From the NCBI GenBank assembly GCA_964352855.1, contig CAYGTR010000003.1, forward strand, positions 1-64,000: DNA of 64,000 nucleotides. Reading direction: 5' to 3'. Below the pieces are notes generated by a model. That model saw only the letters and a list, made by a program, of their open reading frames with translations. It made no database searches and was not told the DNA's origin. The translations under genes and the position numbers were made by a program. Source of the stretch: Litorimonas sp964352855 (lineage in GTDB: Bacteria > Pseudomonadota > Alphaproteobacteria > Caulobacterales > Maricaulaceae). Below are positions 25,222 to 33,808 of this stretch, in pieces; the stretch's first letter is position 1, and each line of letters opens with the position of its first letter.

Positions 25222-26489
25222 GGCGCACTGACCTTAGGCAGAGACGCTTTTTCCAACTCGAAAGCAGAATGTAAAGCCCGTACTGCGAGCTCGGTATATT
25301 CAGCATCAATGAGAACAGAAATTTTAATCTCAGATGTCGCAATGACTTTCACATTGATATTACGTTCGGCCAAGGCTTCAAACATGGTTTGTGCCACGCC
25401 CGTATGAGAACGCATACCAATCCCAACGACAGACACTTTTGTTACATCTGAGTCGGACTTCATTCCTTCAAAGCCAATCGCGGGCTGCGCAGCCTCTAAA
25501 GCTTTTAAAGCCTTACCTAAATCACGTTTCCCCACAGTAAAGGTCAGGTTGGCCGCACTATCACTTTTCGAAATCCCTTGGACGATCATGTCGACAATCA
25601 CATTGGCCTCCGCCATTGCACGACAAACTTTGGCCACCATACCGGGCTTATCTTTTAGACGCAGCAAAGTGATTTGTGCTTCATCGCGTGAATAGGCTAC
25701 GCCGCTTACGACACGTTCTTCCATGGTTTCGTCCTCATGACAAACTAGAGTTCCGGGATTAAGTTCACCGACATCCGTCATGCTGGTCAACACACGGATC
25801 GGCAGATTATTATTCATGGCGAGTTCAACAGATCGCGTCTGTAAAACCTTGGCACCTAATGACGCCAGTTCGAGCATTTCTTCGAAAGCAATACGTCCCA
25901 AACGTCGCGCATCCTTTGCAATACGCGGGTCAGTTGTGTAGATTCCGTCGACATCTGTATAAATATCACACCGATCAGCCTTTAATGCAACGGCCAGAGC
26001 CACAGCGGAGGTATCAGACCCTCCTCTGCCCAAAGTAGAAATGCGGCCTTCTGCATTCACGCCCTGAAAGCCTGCAACAACCGCAATATTACCTTGCTCT
26101 AGAGACGGCCCAATGGCGGAGCTTTCGATTTCAGCAATTCGAGCTTTTGAGTGCGCCATATCTGTACGAAGTGGGATTTGCCACCCCAGCCAAGAACGCG
26201 CCTTCAAGCCACGACGACGTAAAGCAATCGAGAGTAATCCTGACGTGACCTGCTCTCCGCTGGCGACGATAGAATCATATTCATCTTCAATCGCTGTACC
26301 TTTATCGGAATCAGCGTCCAAAGCGTCAACAAGCCCCACAAGGCGGTTCGTCTCGCCGCTCATGGCAGAGACAACAACAGCCACCTCATTTCCGCCTTTG
26401 GCTTCTTCGGCTACCAAAGATGCCACGTGGCGGATGCGTTCCAGATTAGCGACAGATGTGCCGCCGAATTTCATGACAATACGGGCCAT
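25218..26489 (-). CDS. lysC: Aspartate kinase
   Basis: LysC phosphorylates aspartate, opening the pathway to lysine, methionine and threonine. The 423-residue monofunctional enzyme begins MARIVMKFGGTSVA and has the LGRGGSDTSAVALA and IYTDVDGIYTTDPR blocks of the kinase domain. The C-terminal part from about residue 265 holds two ACT domains (KPGMVAKVCRAMAEANVIVDMI, and HTGVAQTMFEALAERNINVKVIATSEIKI) that bind the feedback inhibitor. It is divergent from ubiG across 235 bases in which I see no lysine riboswitch. Confidence 0.95.
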   Translation of the reverse strand: MARIVMKFGGTSVANLERIRHVASLVAEEAKGGNEVAVVVSAMSGETNRLVGLVDALDADSDKGTAIEDEYDSIVASGEQVTSGLLSIALRRRGLKARSWLGWQIPLRTDMAHSKARIAEIESSAIGPSLEQGNIAVVAGFQGVNAEGRISTLGRGGSDTSAVALAVALKADRCDIYTDVDGIYTTDPRIAKDARRLGRIAFEEMLELASLGAKVLQTRSVELAMNNNLPIRVLTSMTDVGELNPGTLVCHEDETMEERVVSGVAYSRDEAQITLLRLKDKPGMVAKVCRAMAEANVIVDMIVQGISKSDSAANLTFTVGKRDLGKALKALEAAQPAIGFEGMKSDSDVTKVSVVGIGMRSHTGVAQTMFEALAERNINVKVIATSEIKISVLIDAEYTELAVRALHSAFELEKASLPKVSAP

Positions 26490-26724
26490 TAGGATCGTTG
26501 CATTTTACCTTACTTAAAAAACAGCGTCCTACTTACGCGGATAGGTATTTTTTTCAACCATTAGATTGTGCGGAGAGGCGCTGATTAAGCGGTAGAATTA
26601 CGTAAAAGTTTATCCCGTCTCGAACACACCTAGGCAATGAAGTGGTCAAGGGTCTTTCGTTATAATTCTTTTCTCTCAAACTCTCTTTCGCAATACATTC
26701 TTACCCGCTAGACGTAGTCATCTT

Positions 26725-27513
26725 ATGGCTTACTCCGAAACTGCACCTGAACACTTATCTTCTGTTTCTGTCGATCCGGCAGAAATGGATAGTTTTTCCC
26801 GCATGGCGGCGGATTGGTGGGATCCGACAGGGCCGTTTAAACCGCTTCATATCATGAACGGTGCGAGGCTTGGTTTTATCCGCGACACGCTTTGTGATCA
26901 TTTCCATCGCGATCCGGAGGCTGATCTCCCGCTTAAGGGCTTGCGCCTCCTCGATATTGGGTGTGGGGGTGGGTTGCTCTGCGAGCCTATGGTACGAATG
27001 GGCGCGACGGTTACGGGTGTCGATGCTCTAGAAAGAACGCTAAAAACAGCAAAGACTCATGCCGAACAAGTCGGTGTTGAGGTCGATTATATTCACGGCA
27101 CGGTCGAGCAATTAATCAAAAGCGGTGAAGAACCCTTTGATGCGGTGCTGAATATGGAAGTGATTGAGCATGTCGCCAACCCGCGTAACTTCATCAGTGA
27201 CTGCGCGAAAATGGTTCGCCCGGGGGGCCTTATGATTTGCTCCACCATAAACCGCAGCTTCAAAGCCTTCGCCTTTGCCATTGTTGGTGCCGAGTATATT
27301 TTACGGTGGCTACCACGCGGCACGCATCAATTTGAAAAGCTCGTGAAACCCTCAGAAATTCAACGCTACCTCAAAGATGCAGGACTTAAGCCTAGTCCTT
27401 CTATTGGAATGAGCCTAAATCCGCTGACAAATCATTGGAAATTCTCGAATGATACGTCGATTAATTATGTCACTGTTGCTCAGGCTGTGGATAAAACTCG
27501 CGTTAAGGTTTGA
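26725..27513 (+). CDS. ubiG: Ubiquinone O-methyltransferase UbiG
   Basis: UbiG catalyses both O-methylations of ubiquinone synthesis. In this 262-residue protein, FSRMAADWWDPTGPFKPLHIMN near residues 25-46 is the UbiG hallmark, and LLDIGCGGGLLCEPM is SAM motif I near 75-89. Later blocks are NMEVIEHVANP, GGLMICSTINR, and the membrane-associating loop RGTHQFEKLVKPSE. It lacks a clear ribosome-binding site. Together with ubiE in this window it covers the C- and O-methylation steps of the quinone ring. Confidence 0.95.
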   Translation: MAYSETAPEHLSSVSVDPAEMDSFSRMAADWWDPTGPFKPLHIMNGARLGFIRDTLCDHFHRDPEADLPLKGLRLLDIGCGGGLLCEPMVRMGATVTGVDALERTLKTAKTHAEQVGVEVDYIHGTVEQLIKSGEEPFDAVLNMEVIEHVANPRNFISDCAKMVRPGGLMICSTINRSFKAFAFAIVGAEYILRWLPRGTHQFEKLVKPSEIQRYLKDAGLKPSPSIGMSLNPLTNHWKFSNDTSINYVTVAQAVDKTRVKV

Positions 27514-27607
27514 TTAACCCTGTGAAGCCAGAAATAGATTCACCGTAAGGTAGACAAGTTTGACTTAATTTAGCCAATTTTCCTTTCTATATTAGAGACA
27601 TAAGTAG

Positions 27608-27621
27608 TTAACAGGCGTTAA
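27608..27621 (+). promoter_or_regulatory. Paired TTAAC half-sites upstream of the ParB-like gene
   Basis: GTTAAC appears twice, 10 bases apart (TTAA-6-TTAA, 27608-27621), about 80 bases before the ParB-like start. TTAAC boxes resemble CtrA half-sites of Caulobacterales-type bacteria, but the usual spacing is seven, so this is a weak suggestion. Confidence 0.25.
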
Positions 27622-27701
27622 CCACTTTGACACATAATTAATGCAACCGACTGCATCTGGTAAGCATTGATATGTGTATAAGTCTGTAAAGGAAGATAGT
27701 T

Positions 27702-28391
27702 ATGCACACAATTAATTTGAAACGAGCTCCCCATTCGTTATTTAGGATTTTGCGACCGCAAATCTTATTTGGGCACGCCTTGGCCGAGGTTAAACAAATT
27801 GAACGTTCAATCGCTCAGTTCGGTTTGATGATGCCGATTGTTGTTTCGAAGTCCCAAAATCAGTTAGTTGTTATAGACGGTAAGAAACGTTTAGCCGCGA
27901 TTAGGCGTATGATCTTTGCTGGTACATTACCACGCAGCTTGCATGCCATACCCTATATTTTCGTCAAAGAAGCAAAGAACACTGATTTTCATGCCGCCTC
28001 TGTTTTGTCGGCTTATGATATTTATGACGCCGTAATGTCTCTCAAATCTAAAGGATTCGATCTCGACGACATAGCCGACAAACTCTATCTTTGCCGCCGC
28101 TCTGTCATCGATATTATGAGCCTTTCGCGACTATGCACACCCATTCGCAAGGCCTTTTTCAATAACACACTTTCGTTTCAACAAGCGCGTCTCTACGCGG
28201 CAATGCCCGACGAAGATGAGCAAATTGCTGTTCTAACGGCGCTTGGACCCTTTGCAGAGCCTGAGGCCATCATAAAGGCAATACGGCAGGGTGAGTTTGA
28301 AACCGTTTGCGAGCAGTTTGCGTTGCCTGAAAACAACGTCGTGACGATACCTAAATCTGTACAAAATTATGTTTGGGAACAAGCGGCGTAA
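27702..28391 (+). CDS. Orphan ParB-like DNA-binding protein
   Basis: The 229-residue protein has a ParB/Srx-type N-terminal domain (about residues 15-95). It includes EVKQIERSIAQFGLMMPIVV and the VIDGKKRLAAIRRM motif, the equivalent of the GERR/GHRR nucleotide-binding box of ParB. A helix-turn-helix follows near 115-135 (FDLDDIADKLYLCRRSVIDIMSLS). There is no ParA gene nearby and the classic GERRxRA sequence is altered, so it is not the main chromosome-segregation ParB. AAGGAAG precedes the start. It sits alone between ubiG and the DUF1178 operon, an accessory-looking insertion in a conserved region. Confidence 0.75.
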   Translation: MHTINLKRAPHSLFRILRPQILFGHALAEVKQIERSIAQFGLMMPIVVSKSQNQLVVIDGKKRLAAIRRMIFAGTLPRSLHAIPYIFVKEAKNTDFHAASVLSAYDIYDAVMSLKSKGFDLDDIADKLYLCRRSVIDIMSLSRLCTPIRKAFFNNTLSFQQARLYAAMPDEDEQIAVLTALGPFAEPEAIIKAIRQGEFETVCEQFALPENNVVTIPKSVQNYVWEQAA

Positions 28392-28401
28392 GCGGATCGC
28401 C

Positions 28402-28863
28402 TTAGTTTAGTTTTTTTACAGGCTTCACTTCGTCCGGGATAAAAGGCTCAGGCAAGGGTGTAACACCAATGCCTTCGTCTGTTAATCCAACTGCGTCTTT
28501 GACAGAGGCCGTCCCGTAAATAGGGCGCTCATCCTTATCTCCGTAATGCATGGCCCTTGCTTCCTCAGCAAATTTATCTCCAACATAATCGCATTTCTCA
28601 AAAATCTCAGATTTCACTGCATCGGCTATTTTTTTGGCCTGCGCACTCATCACGGCGAAATTTTTCGCCTCGACTTGGCGTGCAGCCTCTTTTTTGCGGG
28701 CTGTCGCGATATTAGGCGCCATAATGGCTTTCTCGACCTTCGATGTTCCGCAAATAGCACAGCAGAGAAGCTTGTCTGCAGCCTGCTGATCGTAATCGGC
28801 TGACCCGGAAAACCACGCTTCAAATTGGTGGTCATTCTTACATTTCAGATCATAACGTATCAT
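28402..28863 (-). CDS. DUF1178 protein
   Basis: A 153-residue member of DUF1178, a family widespread in alphaproteobacteria without known function. The N-terminus MIRYDLKCKNDHQFEAWF with a Cys, followed by a CCAICG cysteine pair near residues 34-39, suggests a zinc ribbon. A charged helical middle and the C-terminal GIGVTPLPEPFIPDEV block complete the family pattern. It is the last gene of the comF-grxC-nitrilase-DUF1178 set on this strand, 16 bases after the nitrilase gene. Confidence 0.85.
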   Translation of the reverse strand: MIRYDLKCKNDHQFEAWFSGSADYDQQAADKLLCCAICGTSKVEKAIMAPNIATARKKEAARQVEAKNFAVMSAQAKKIADAVKSEIFEKCDYVGDKFAEEARAMHYGDKDERPIYGTASVKDAVGLTDEGIGVTPLPEPFIPDEVKPVKKLN

Positions 28864-28879
28864 ATGGATGACTTAGGTA

Positions 28880-29695
28880 TCATGATTTCGTTAACCAAGT
28901 CCGCTTGTCTGCCCAAGCCGGAATACGTTGTCGCGCGGTTTCAACTTCAGAAAGATCTAAATCGGCACAAATATAGCCGGGTTTATCATGCGCAAGTTCG
29001 GCGGTGACTTCGCCCCAAGGGCTTATGATTTTAGAACGACCATAGGTCGCGCGGCCATCTGTGTGCTGTCCACCTTGCGCGGCAGCCAAGACAAAACTGC
29101 CGGTCTCTATAGCACGCGCCCGCAACAATATATCCCAATGCGCCTTACCCGTTGGCACCGTAAAAGCCGCTGGCACGGCTAATATTTGTACACCTGACTG
29201 CGCATAATAGCGATAAAGATTCGGAAAGCGAAGATCATAACAAATGGATAAGCCAATTTTAGCTCCGGCGACATCGGCTAATACAGGCGTATCACCCGCC
29301 GCATATAGCGCAGACTCGCGATAATGTTCCGTGTCAGACACAATTGCATCAAAGAGGTGCACCTTATCATAAGTCGCCTTCATCAATCCATTCGGGCCAA
29401 AGAGGAAAGAGCGGTTACGGACTTTATTGCCGGACTTTATCGCAAGGGAACCGATTAATAAATCTATTTTGATATCCTTGGCCAGAGAGGCAAAGGCTGA
29501 AACAGCAGGATCATTATCTTGCGAATAAATTGACGCCACTAGGGCCATCTTATCTTTTTGCACCAAGTGTGTCATTTCAGGCGTAACAACCAGCGTCGCA
29601 CCCGCTTTTGCCGCTTTACGTATTAAAGCGGAGGCTGCAGAAATATTCTCTGCTATATTCGTGCCGGAGCAAAGCTGAACCAGTCCAACACGCAT
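28880..29695 (-). CDS. Carbon-nitrogen hydrolase (Nit/omega-amidase-like)
   Basis: A 271-residue nitrilase-superfamily amidase. The catalytic triad is visible: Glu in VTPEMTH near residue 40, Lys in YDKVHLFD near 111, and Cys in LSICYDLRFPN near 152. The sequence around the Cys and the KVHLFD motif resemble Nit1/Nit2-type enzymes, which hydrolyse deaminated glutathione or alpha-keto acid amides. Its place 3 bases after glutaredoxin grxC makes a glutathione-repair role attractive, but this is inference. Confidence 0.85.
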   Translation of the reverse strand: MRVGLVQLCSGTNIAENISAASALIRKAAKAGATLVVTPEMTHLVQKDKMALVASIYSQDNDPAVSAFASLAKDIKIDLLIGSLAIKSGNKVRNRSFLFGPNGLMKATYDKVHLFDAIVSDTEHYRESALYAAGDTPVLADVAGAKIGLSICYDLRFPNLYRYYAQSGVQILAVPAAFTVPTGKAHWDILLRARAIETGSFVLAAAQGGQHTDGRATYGRSKIISPWGEVTAELAHDKPGYICADLDLSEVETARQRIPAWADKRTWLTKS

Positions 29696-29698
29696 GTT

Positions 29699-29956
29699 CT
29701 AATTTGCCAAAAGCGGATCAAGTCCGCCTGTGGCTTCTAACGCCACAAGATCATCACACCCGCCAATGTGTTTCTCATCAATAAAGATTTGCGGGAAAGT
29801 ATTGCGTCCGCCTGAGCGATTATTCATCTCGGCCCTCTTCTCTTTATTCATAGATGCGGGAATATCGATGATCTCGACGCCTTTACTCTTTAGAATTGAT
29901 TTCGCACGAATACAAAACGGACAGCCCATTTTTGTGTACATTTCAACTTTAGCCAT
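29699..29956 (-). CDS. grxC: Glutaredoxin 3
   Basis: An 85-residue glutaredoxin with the dithiol active site CPFC at residues 12-15, the GSH-binding TFPQIFIDEKHIGG cis-proline loop and the GGCDDL motif. It reduces disulfides and glutathione-mixed disulfides in the cytoplasm. It overlaps the comF 3' end by 8 bases and precedes the nitrilase-type gene by 3 bases, so the three are one transcription unit. Confidence 0.95.
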   Translation of the reverse strand: MAKVEMYTKMGCPFCIRAKSILKSKGVEIIDIPASMNKEKRAEMNNRSGGRNTFPQIFIDEKHIGGCDDLVALEATGGLDPLLAN

Positions 29957-30713
29957 TCAATACGTCCTTCTTTGATATATCTGTTCTTATTACTCTGGCT
30001 AAACATAGGACGTCCACACGCTTGGCGCCAGTCCTTAGCAAAAGAGAGGCGCAGGCCTCCACTGTCGCCCCTGTTGTCATAACATCATCAATCAAAACAA
30101 TATTGGCGCCCTTTAAACGAGTCTTGGCTTTGTCCTCAACTCTAAACGCGCCCTGCACATTGCGCCGACGCCCCGCCGCCGATTGTTCCCCTTGGGTAGG
30201 TGTCGCGCGAGAGCGACGCAAAATATCGGGATCAAATTCTGCTGTTGTAATTTTCGTGAGCGCGCGTCCCAGTAATGCCGATTGATTATAACGACGGCTA
30301 ATACGGCGGGATTTATGTAGGGGGACAGGGACAATAAAGTCTGCTTCGGGTAGAAACTCTCGCCCTACCCGCCGTAACTGCGCAGCAAATTTAGCGAGGT
30401 TTTGCGTCTTTCCGCCATGTTTGAAAGATAAAATAAGTGGACGAGAAGCGTCATCATAAATCATCGCAGCCCGGGCAGAGTTATAACGCGGGGGTTTTGT
30501 GAGACAAGCACCACATAAAGCCCCCGCCCCCATATCATATTCAAAGGGGAAACCACAAATGTTGCAGCAAGGCGCGTCCAGAAAACTGACCTCCGCCCAA
30601 TCGCTCTCGTCGTCTTTAAAAGGGTCTTGAGGCGGCAAGACGATATCGAGCGCTTGTCGCCCGACAGAATTTGCGACGTTTCGCACCGCCCTAAAGACTT
30701 CCCTTTTGCCCAT
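29949..30713 (-). CDS. comF: ComF-family phosphoribosyltransferase-like protein
   Basis: ComF proteins combine a zinc finger with a type I phosphoribosyltransferase-like domain and take part in DNA uptake in naturally competent bacteria. Here the finger is CCNICGFPF...CGAC (about residues 48-70) and the PRPP loop is IVLIDDVMTTGATVEAC near 206-222. The middle contains the ComF pattern VPVPLHKSRRISRRYNQSALLG. I start at ATG 30713 (254 residues); a start at 30788 would overlap the divergent methyltransferase gene. In alphaproteobacteria it commonly heads this grxC operon, and competence itself is not implied. Confidence 0.88.
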   Translation of the reverse strand: MGKREVFRAVRNVANSVGRQALDIVLPPQDPFKDDESDWAEVSFLDAPCCNICGFPFEYDMGAGALCGACLTKPPRYNSARAAMIYDDASRPLILSFKHGGKTQNLAKFAAQLRRVGREFLPEADFIVPVPLHKSRRISRRYNQSALLGRALTKITTAEFDPDILRRSRATPTQGEQSAAGRRRNVQGAFRVEDKAKTRLKGANIVLIDDVMTTGATVEACASLLLRTGAKRVDVLCLARVIRTDISKKDVLNG

Positions 30714-30733
30714 GAGATGTTCATAGACAGCCC

Positions 30734-31573
30734 ATGCCACAAATGGAAGTACCGCAGATATTTGATCAGAAAGCCCGGGCTCTGGCAAAAGCGCGCGCGC
30801 AAAAACGTATGGCGCAGAAAGGCCTGTCCTTCCTTCTCCTGCGAAGCGCAGAGGATGCGGCCTCCCGCATCGCTGACATTAATCGTCAATTTGAGCGCGG
30901 CCTCGTTTTATCGACGGTGGATATGCGCGAGGCTATTCTAGCGGACCTGCCGGACAACCGAAAGCCAGCAAGGTTAGATTGGCATGACAGTCTTGAGGCT
31001 GTTGAGGGGGACTATGACCTCATCATCAACCTGTTCGATTTACAGACAGAGAATGATCTGCCCGGTGCTTTGATTCGATTGCGGGCGCATTTGAATCCCG
31101 ATGGATTATTCATGGCCGCCATGTTTGGCAGTGACAGTTTGATGGATTTACGCCAGACCTTTTATCAAATTGATCAAGCCTTGTTTGGCGGTGCAACGGC
31201 ACGGCTTTACCCGATGATTGATCATCAATCCGCCGCCGCCCTTTTAGGGCGCGCCGGATTAAATTTGCCTGTCGTAGATAAAGACCGCGTCACGGTAAAT
31301 TACAGTCGCCTCAAAACGCTGGTCGATGATCTCCGTGATCTTGGGTTATCCAACGTGCTAACCACACGCCATAAAGCCCCTCTGCCCAAAGGTATATTTA
31401 ACCTCTTCGAAGCCGCCTACCCCAAAACCGAAGACAGCAAGTTCAAAGCGCAATTTGAAATTCTCTGGCTCACAGGCTGGAGCCCGCATGAAAGCCAACA
31501 AAAACCTCTCAAGCCGGGGAGTGCCAAGATGCGTTTGGCGGATGCTTTGGGGACGCAGGAGAAGAAGGTTTGA
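30734..31573 (+). CDS. NDUFAF5/BioC-like methyltransferase-fold protein
   Basis: A 279-residue protein opening with EVPQIFDQKARALAKARAQ, the pattern of bacterial NDUFAF5 homologues that lie next to comF in alphaproteobacteria. The later blocks YDLIINLFDLQTENDLPGALIRLRAHLNPDGLFMAAMFG and SLMDLRQTFYQID match the C-terminal half of the methyltransferase core. SAM motif I, normally a Gly-rich DxGxGxG loop, is replaced near residues 55-65 by RGLVLSTVDMRE, so SAM binding may be lost or altered. The mitochondrial relative hydroxylates a complex I subunit, so a non-methyltransferase function is possible. Confidence 0.75.
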   Translation: MPQMEVPQIFDQKARALAKARAQKRMAQKGLSFLLLRSAEDAASRIADINRQFERGLVLSTVDMREAILADLPDNRKPARLDWHDSLEAVEGDYDLIINLFDLQTENDLPGALIRLRAHLNPDGLFMAAMFGSDSLMDLRQTFYQIDQALFGGATARLYPMIDHQSAAALLGRAGLNLPVVDKDRVTVNYSRLKTLVDDLRDLGLSNVLTTRHKAPLPKGIFNLFEAAYPKTEDSKFKAQFEILWLTGWSPHESQQKPLKPGSAKMRLADALGTQEKKV

Positions 31574-32142
31574 GCCTGATGATTAGCCATAAGGAAGAAG
31601 CTGGCGCGCTGCACCTCGCCCTTACTTGGGGATATGGAACTCAAGAGGAAGCTATAGAATGGGCAGATAAAATTATCTTAGAAGAGGATCATCCGCCATA
31701 TGAAATTATTGATGTATCTTTTTCTAAGTCAAAAGCTGAAACGATTAGCTTATTAAAATCTATGTCAAGACCCGCTAATAATTGGAATGCACTACGCTTA
31801 TTCTTAAAGAGGTTTGACCCAAACACAGATATGGATTTCAAATCTGTCTCTGCGTTGGCAAGATGTTTATATCGTAAATGTGCATATTATGATGATTGTC
31901 CAGAGGATATGAAATGTTTTTCACATCATTGGGACAGCATAGACCTAGCAGAAAGCGGTTATTTAAATCTGACGAAGGAAGAAGCTATTTTTGATTTCTT
32001 GTTGGATGCTGAGAGCGTGGCTTATTCAAAACCTAGACAAATAAAAACACTTTCGACAACGAAACCGGCATTAGAAGCTGATCTTAATTTAGATAAAAAA
32101 ACATACTTCAAGCGCTTATTAAATTTACTTAGCCGGAATTAG
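31570..32142 (+). CDS. Hypothetical protein, AT-rich
   Basis: I do not recognise this 190-residue protein. The N-terminal third (EEAIEWADKIILEEDHPPYEIIDVSFSK) is acidic and resembles small bacterial proteins of unknown function found as orphans. A CAYYDDCPEDMKCF segment near residues 108-121 has three cysteines, and the C-terminus is Lys-rich. It starts at a TTG overlapping the previous stop by 4 bases, or at ATG 31579. Its base composition is clearly lower in GC than its neighbours, which suggests recent acquisition. It ends 4 bases into mutT, tail-to-tail. Confidence 0.6.
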   Translation: MSLMISHKEEAGALHLALTWGYGTQEEAIEWADKIILEEDHPPYEIIDVSFSKSKAETISLLKSMSRPANNWNALRLFLKRFDPNTDMDFKSVSALARCLYRKCAYYDDCPEDMKCFSHHWDSIDLAESGYLNLTKEEAIFDFLLDAESVAYSKPRQIKTLSTTKPALEADLNLDKKTYFKRLLNLLSRN

Positions 32143-32564
32143 TCCGCAAACCGTTTCCCGCTCGGCAATCGATCTGCCAGCTCCCGCGCTAATTCCACAT
32201 CGGCTTCGACTAAATCGAGTTTTTCAATCTCCTTCGGGAAGAGCCATTTAAGACTTTGTCCTTCATTCGGGCGGGCAAAGCCGTCCCATTGGCGACAGAG
32301 ATAGAGGGGCATGAAGAGGTGAAAGTCCGGATAGGCAAAAGAGGTAAAAGAGAAAGGCTGTAAGCATCGCTCGCACGGCTCCAGCCCTAATTCCTCACGC
32401 AGTTCACGATTGACAGCTTGTTCCGGCGTTTCGCCCGTTTCGACTTTACCGCCAGGAAACTCCCACTTGCCCGCATGGGCTTTTCCGGACGGGCGCTGCG
32501 TGATGAGCACGCGGCCATCGGCATCAATCAGGGCTGCCGCCGCGACATAGATAACCTTCGGCAT
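32139..32564 (-). CDS. mutT: 8-oxo-dGTP diphosphatase MutT
   Basis: A 141-residue Nudix hydrolase with a complete Nudix box GGKVETGETPEQAVNRELREELG near residues 38-60, preceded by KAHAGKWEFP, which is typical of MutT. It removes oxidised dGTP from the nucleotide pool. Its start overlaps the argJ stop by 1 base, so ppiC, argJ and mutT form an operon opposite secA, a common alphaproteobacterial layout. Confidence 0.92.
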   Translation of the reverse strand: MPKVIYVAAAALIDADGRVLITQRPSGKAHAGKWEFPGGKVETGETPEQAVNRELREELGLEPCERCLQPFSFTSFAYPDFHLFMPLYLCRQWDGFARPNEGQSLKWLFPKEIEKLDLVEADVELARELADRLPSGKRFAD

Positions 32565-33808
32565 TAGCTGCGGTAATCCGCATTGATGTCAATATAGCCA
32601 TGGGTCAGATCGCAGGTGTAAACTGTGGCCTTCCCCTCGCCCAATCCCAGATCAACGCGAATATTAATCTCAGCCTGTTTCATATAGGCGGCCCCCTCCG
32701 CCTCGGTATAGTCTGGCGCGACTTCACCCGCCTCAGCCAAAAGGTGCGGGCCGATCCAGACGGAGAGCTTATCTCGCTCGGCAGGTTCGCCCGCCTTGCC
32801 AACCGCCATCACGATACGCCCCCAATTGGCGTCTTCGCCGGCAATGGCCGTTTTCACAAGGGGGGAGTTGGCGATGCTCATGCCGACTTTTTTAGCAGAG
32901 GTATCAGAGACTGCGCCGCTAACTTTCACCGTTATAAATTTTGTTAGGCCTTCCCCGTCTTTGATGACCTGCAAAGCCAAATCTTTCATAATCCGGTGCA
33001 GGGCTTTTTTAAAACCGCCCAGGTGCGGGTCATCTATTTCCGTGATAGTTTTATTTCCCGCCTTCCCGCTGGCGAGCAACAAAAGCGTATCAGAAGTCGA
33101 GGTATCACTGTCCACCGAGATCGCATTAAAGCTCGTCTCGACATGTTCCAAAAGGAGCGCTTGCAGGACAGGTTGCGAAATCGCGGCGTCTGTCGCGATA
33201 TAGGACAGCATTGTTGCCATATCTGGAGCAATCATGCCGGAACCCTTGGCGATACCGTTTATACGTATCTCTACACCATCAATCATGGCCGTGGTCGTCG
33301 TCCCTTTGGGATAGGTGTCGGTCGTCATAATCGCGCGGGCGGCCTCTTCCCAACCATCCTCATCCAAATCAGTGAGCATGTCAGGGAAACAATCCACCAG
33401 TTTAGAGGCATCCAAAGGCACACCGATCACACCGGTAGAGGCCAATTGCACCGTATCTGCCTCAACACCAAAAATATCGGCGGCACCTTGCGCTGTTTCC
33501 ACTACAGCATCACGACTTTTTTGGCCCCCAAAGACATTGGCTGTGCCTGAATTGACAATTACCAAACGCGGGTTCTTGGTTTTCACCGCAAGCGCTTTAC
33601 GCGACCAGTCGACAGGTGCGCCGGGGCAGAGATTTCTCGTAAATACCCCGGCGAGTGTTGTTCCCGCTTCAGCATACAAAACCCAAAGGTCCGTTCGCCC
33701 TTTATAGCGGACACCCGCTTCGGCTGTCGCCATGGAAAATCCCGCAATAGGCGGCAATCTGGGAAAGGTTTTGGGTGCAAAAGGCGAGACAGGATATTTA
33801 GCCATCAT
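32564..33808 (-). CDS. argJ: Bifunctional ornithine acetyltransferase/N-acetylglutamate synthase
   Basis: ArgJ recycles the acetyl group in arginine synthesis and can also make N-acetylglutamate. The 414-residue precursor has the autocleavage site PKGTTTTAMIDG near residue 170, where the Thr before AMIDG becomes the N-terminal nucleophile of the beta chain. Other conserved blocks are NSGTANVFGG (usually NSGNANACTG), STGVIG, and SVDSDTSTSDTLLLLASG. The Thr-Ala-Asn variation in the first block is mild. It overlaps the parvulin gene upstream by 4 bases. Confidence 0.94.
   Translation of the reverse strand: MMAKYPVSPFAPKTFPRLPPIAGFSMATAEAGVRYKGRTDLWVLYAEAGTTLAGVFTRNLCPGAPVDWSRKALAVKTKNPRLVIVNSGTANVFGGQKSRDAVVETAQGAADIFGVEADTVQLASTGVIGVPLDASKLVDCFPDMLTDLDEDGWEEAARAIMTTDTYPKGTTTTAMIDGVEIRINGIAKGSGMIAPDMATMLSYIATDAAISQPVLQALLLEHVETSFNAISVDSDTSTSDTLLLLASGKAGNKTITEIDDPHLGGFKKALHRIMKDLALQVIKDGEGLTKFITVKVSGAVSDTSAKKVGMSIANSPLVKTAIAGEDANWGRIVMAVGKAGEPAERDKLSVWIGPHLLAEAGEVAPDYTEAEGAAYMKQAEINIRVDLGLGEGKATVYTCDLTHGYIDINADYRS

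Noticed and set aside
26490..26724. Lysine riboswitch upstream of lysC
   Set aside because: The 235-base spacer shows none of the lysine-aptamer conserved junction sequences and no terminator or anti-terminator.
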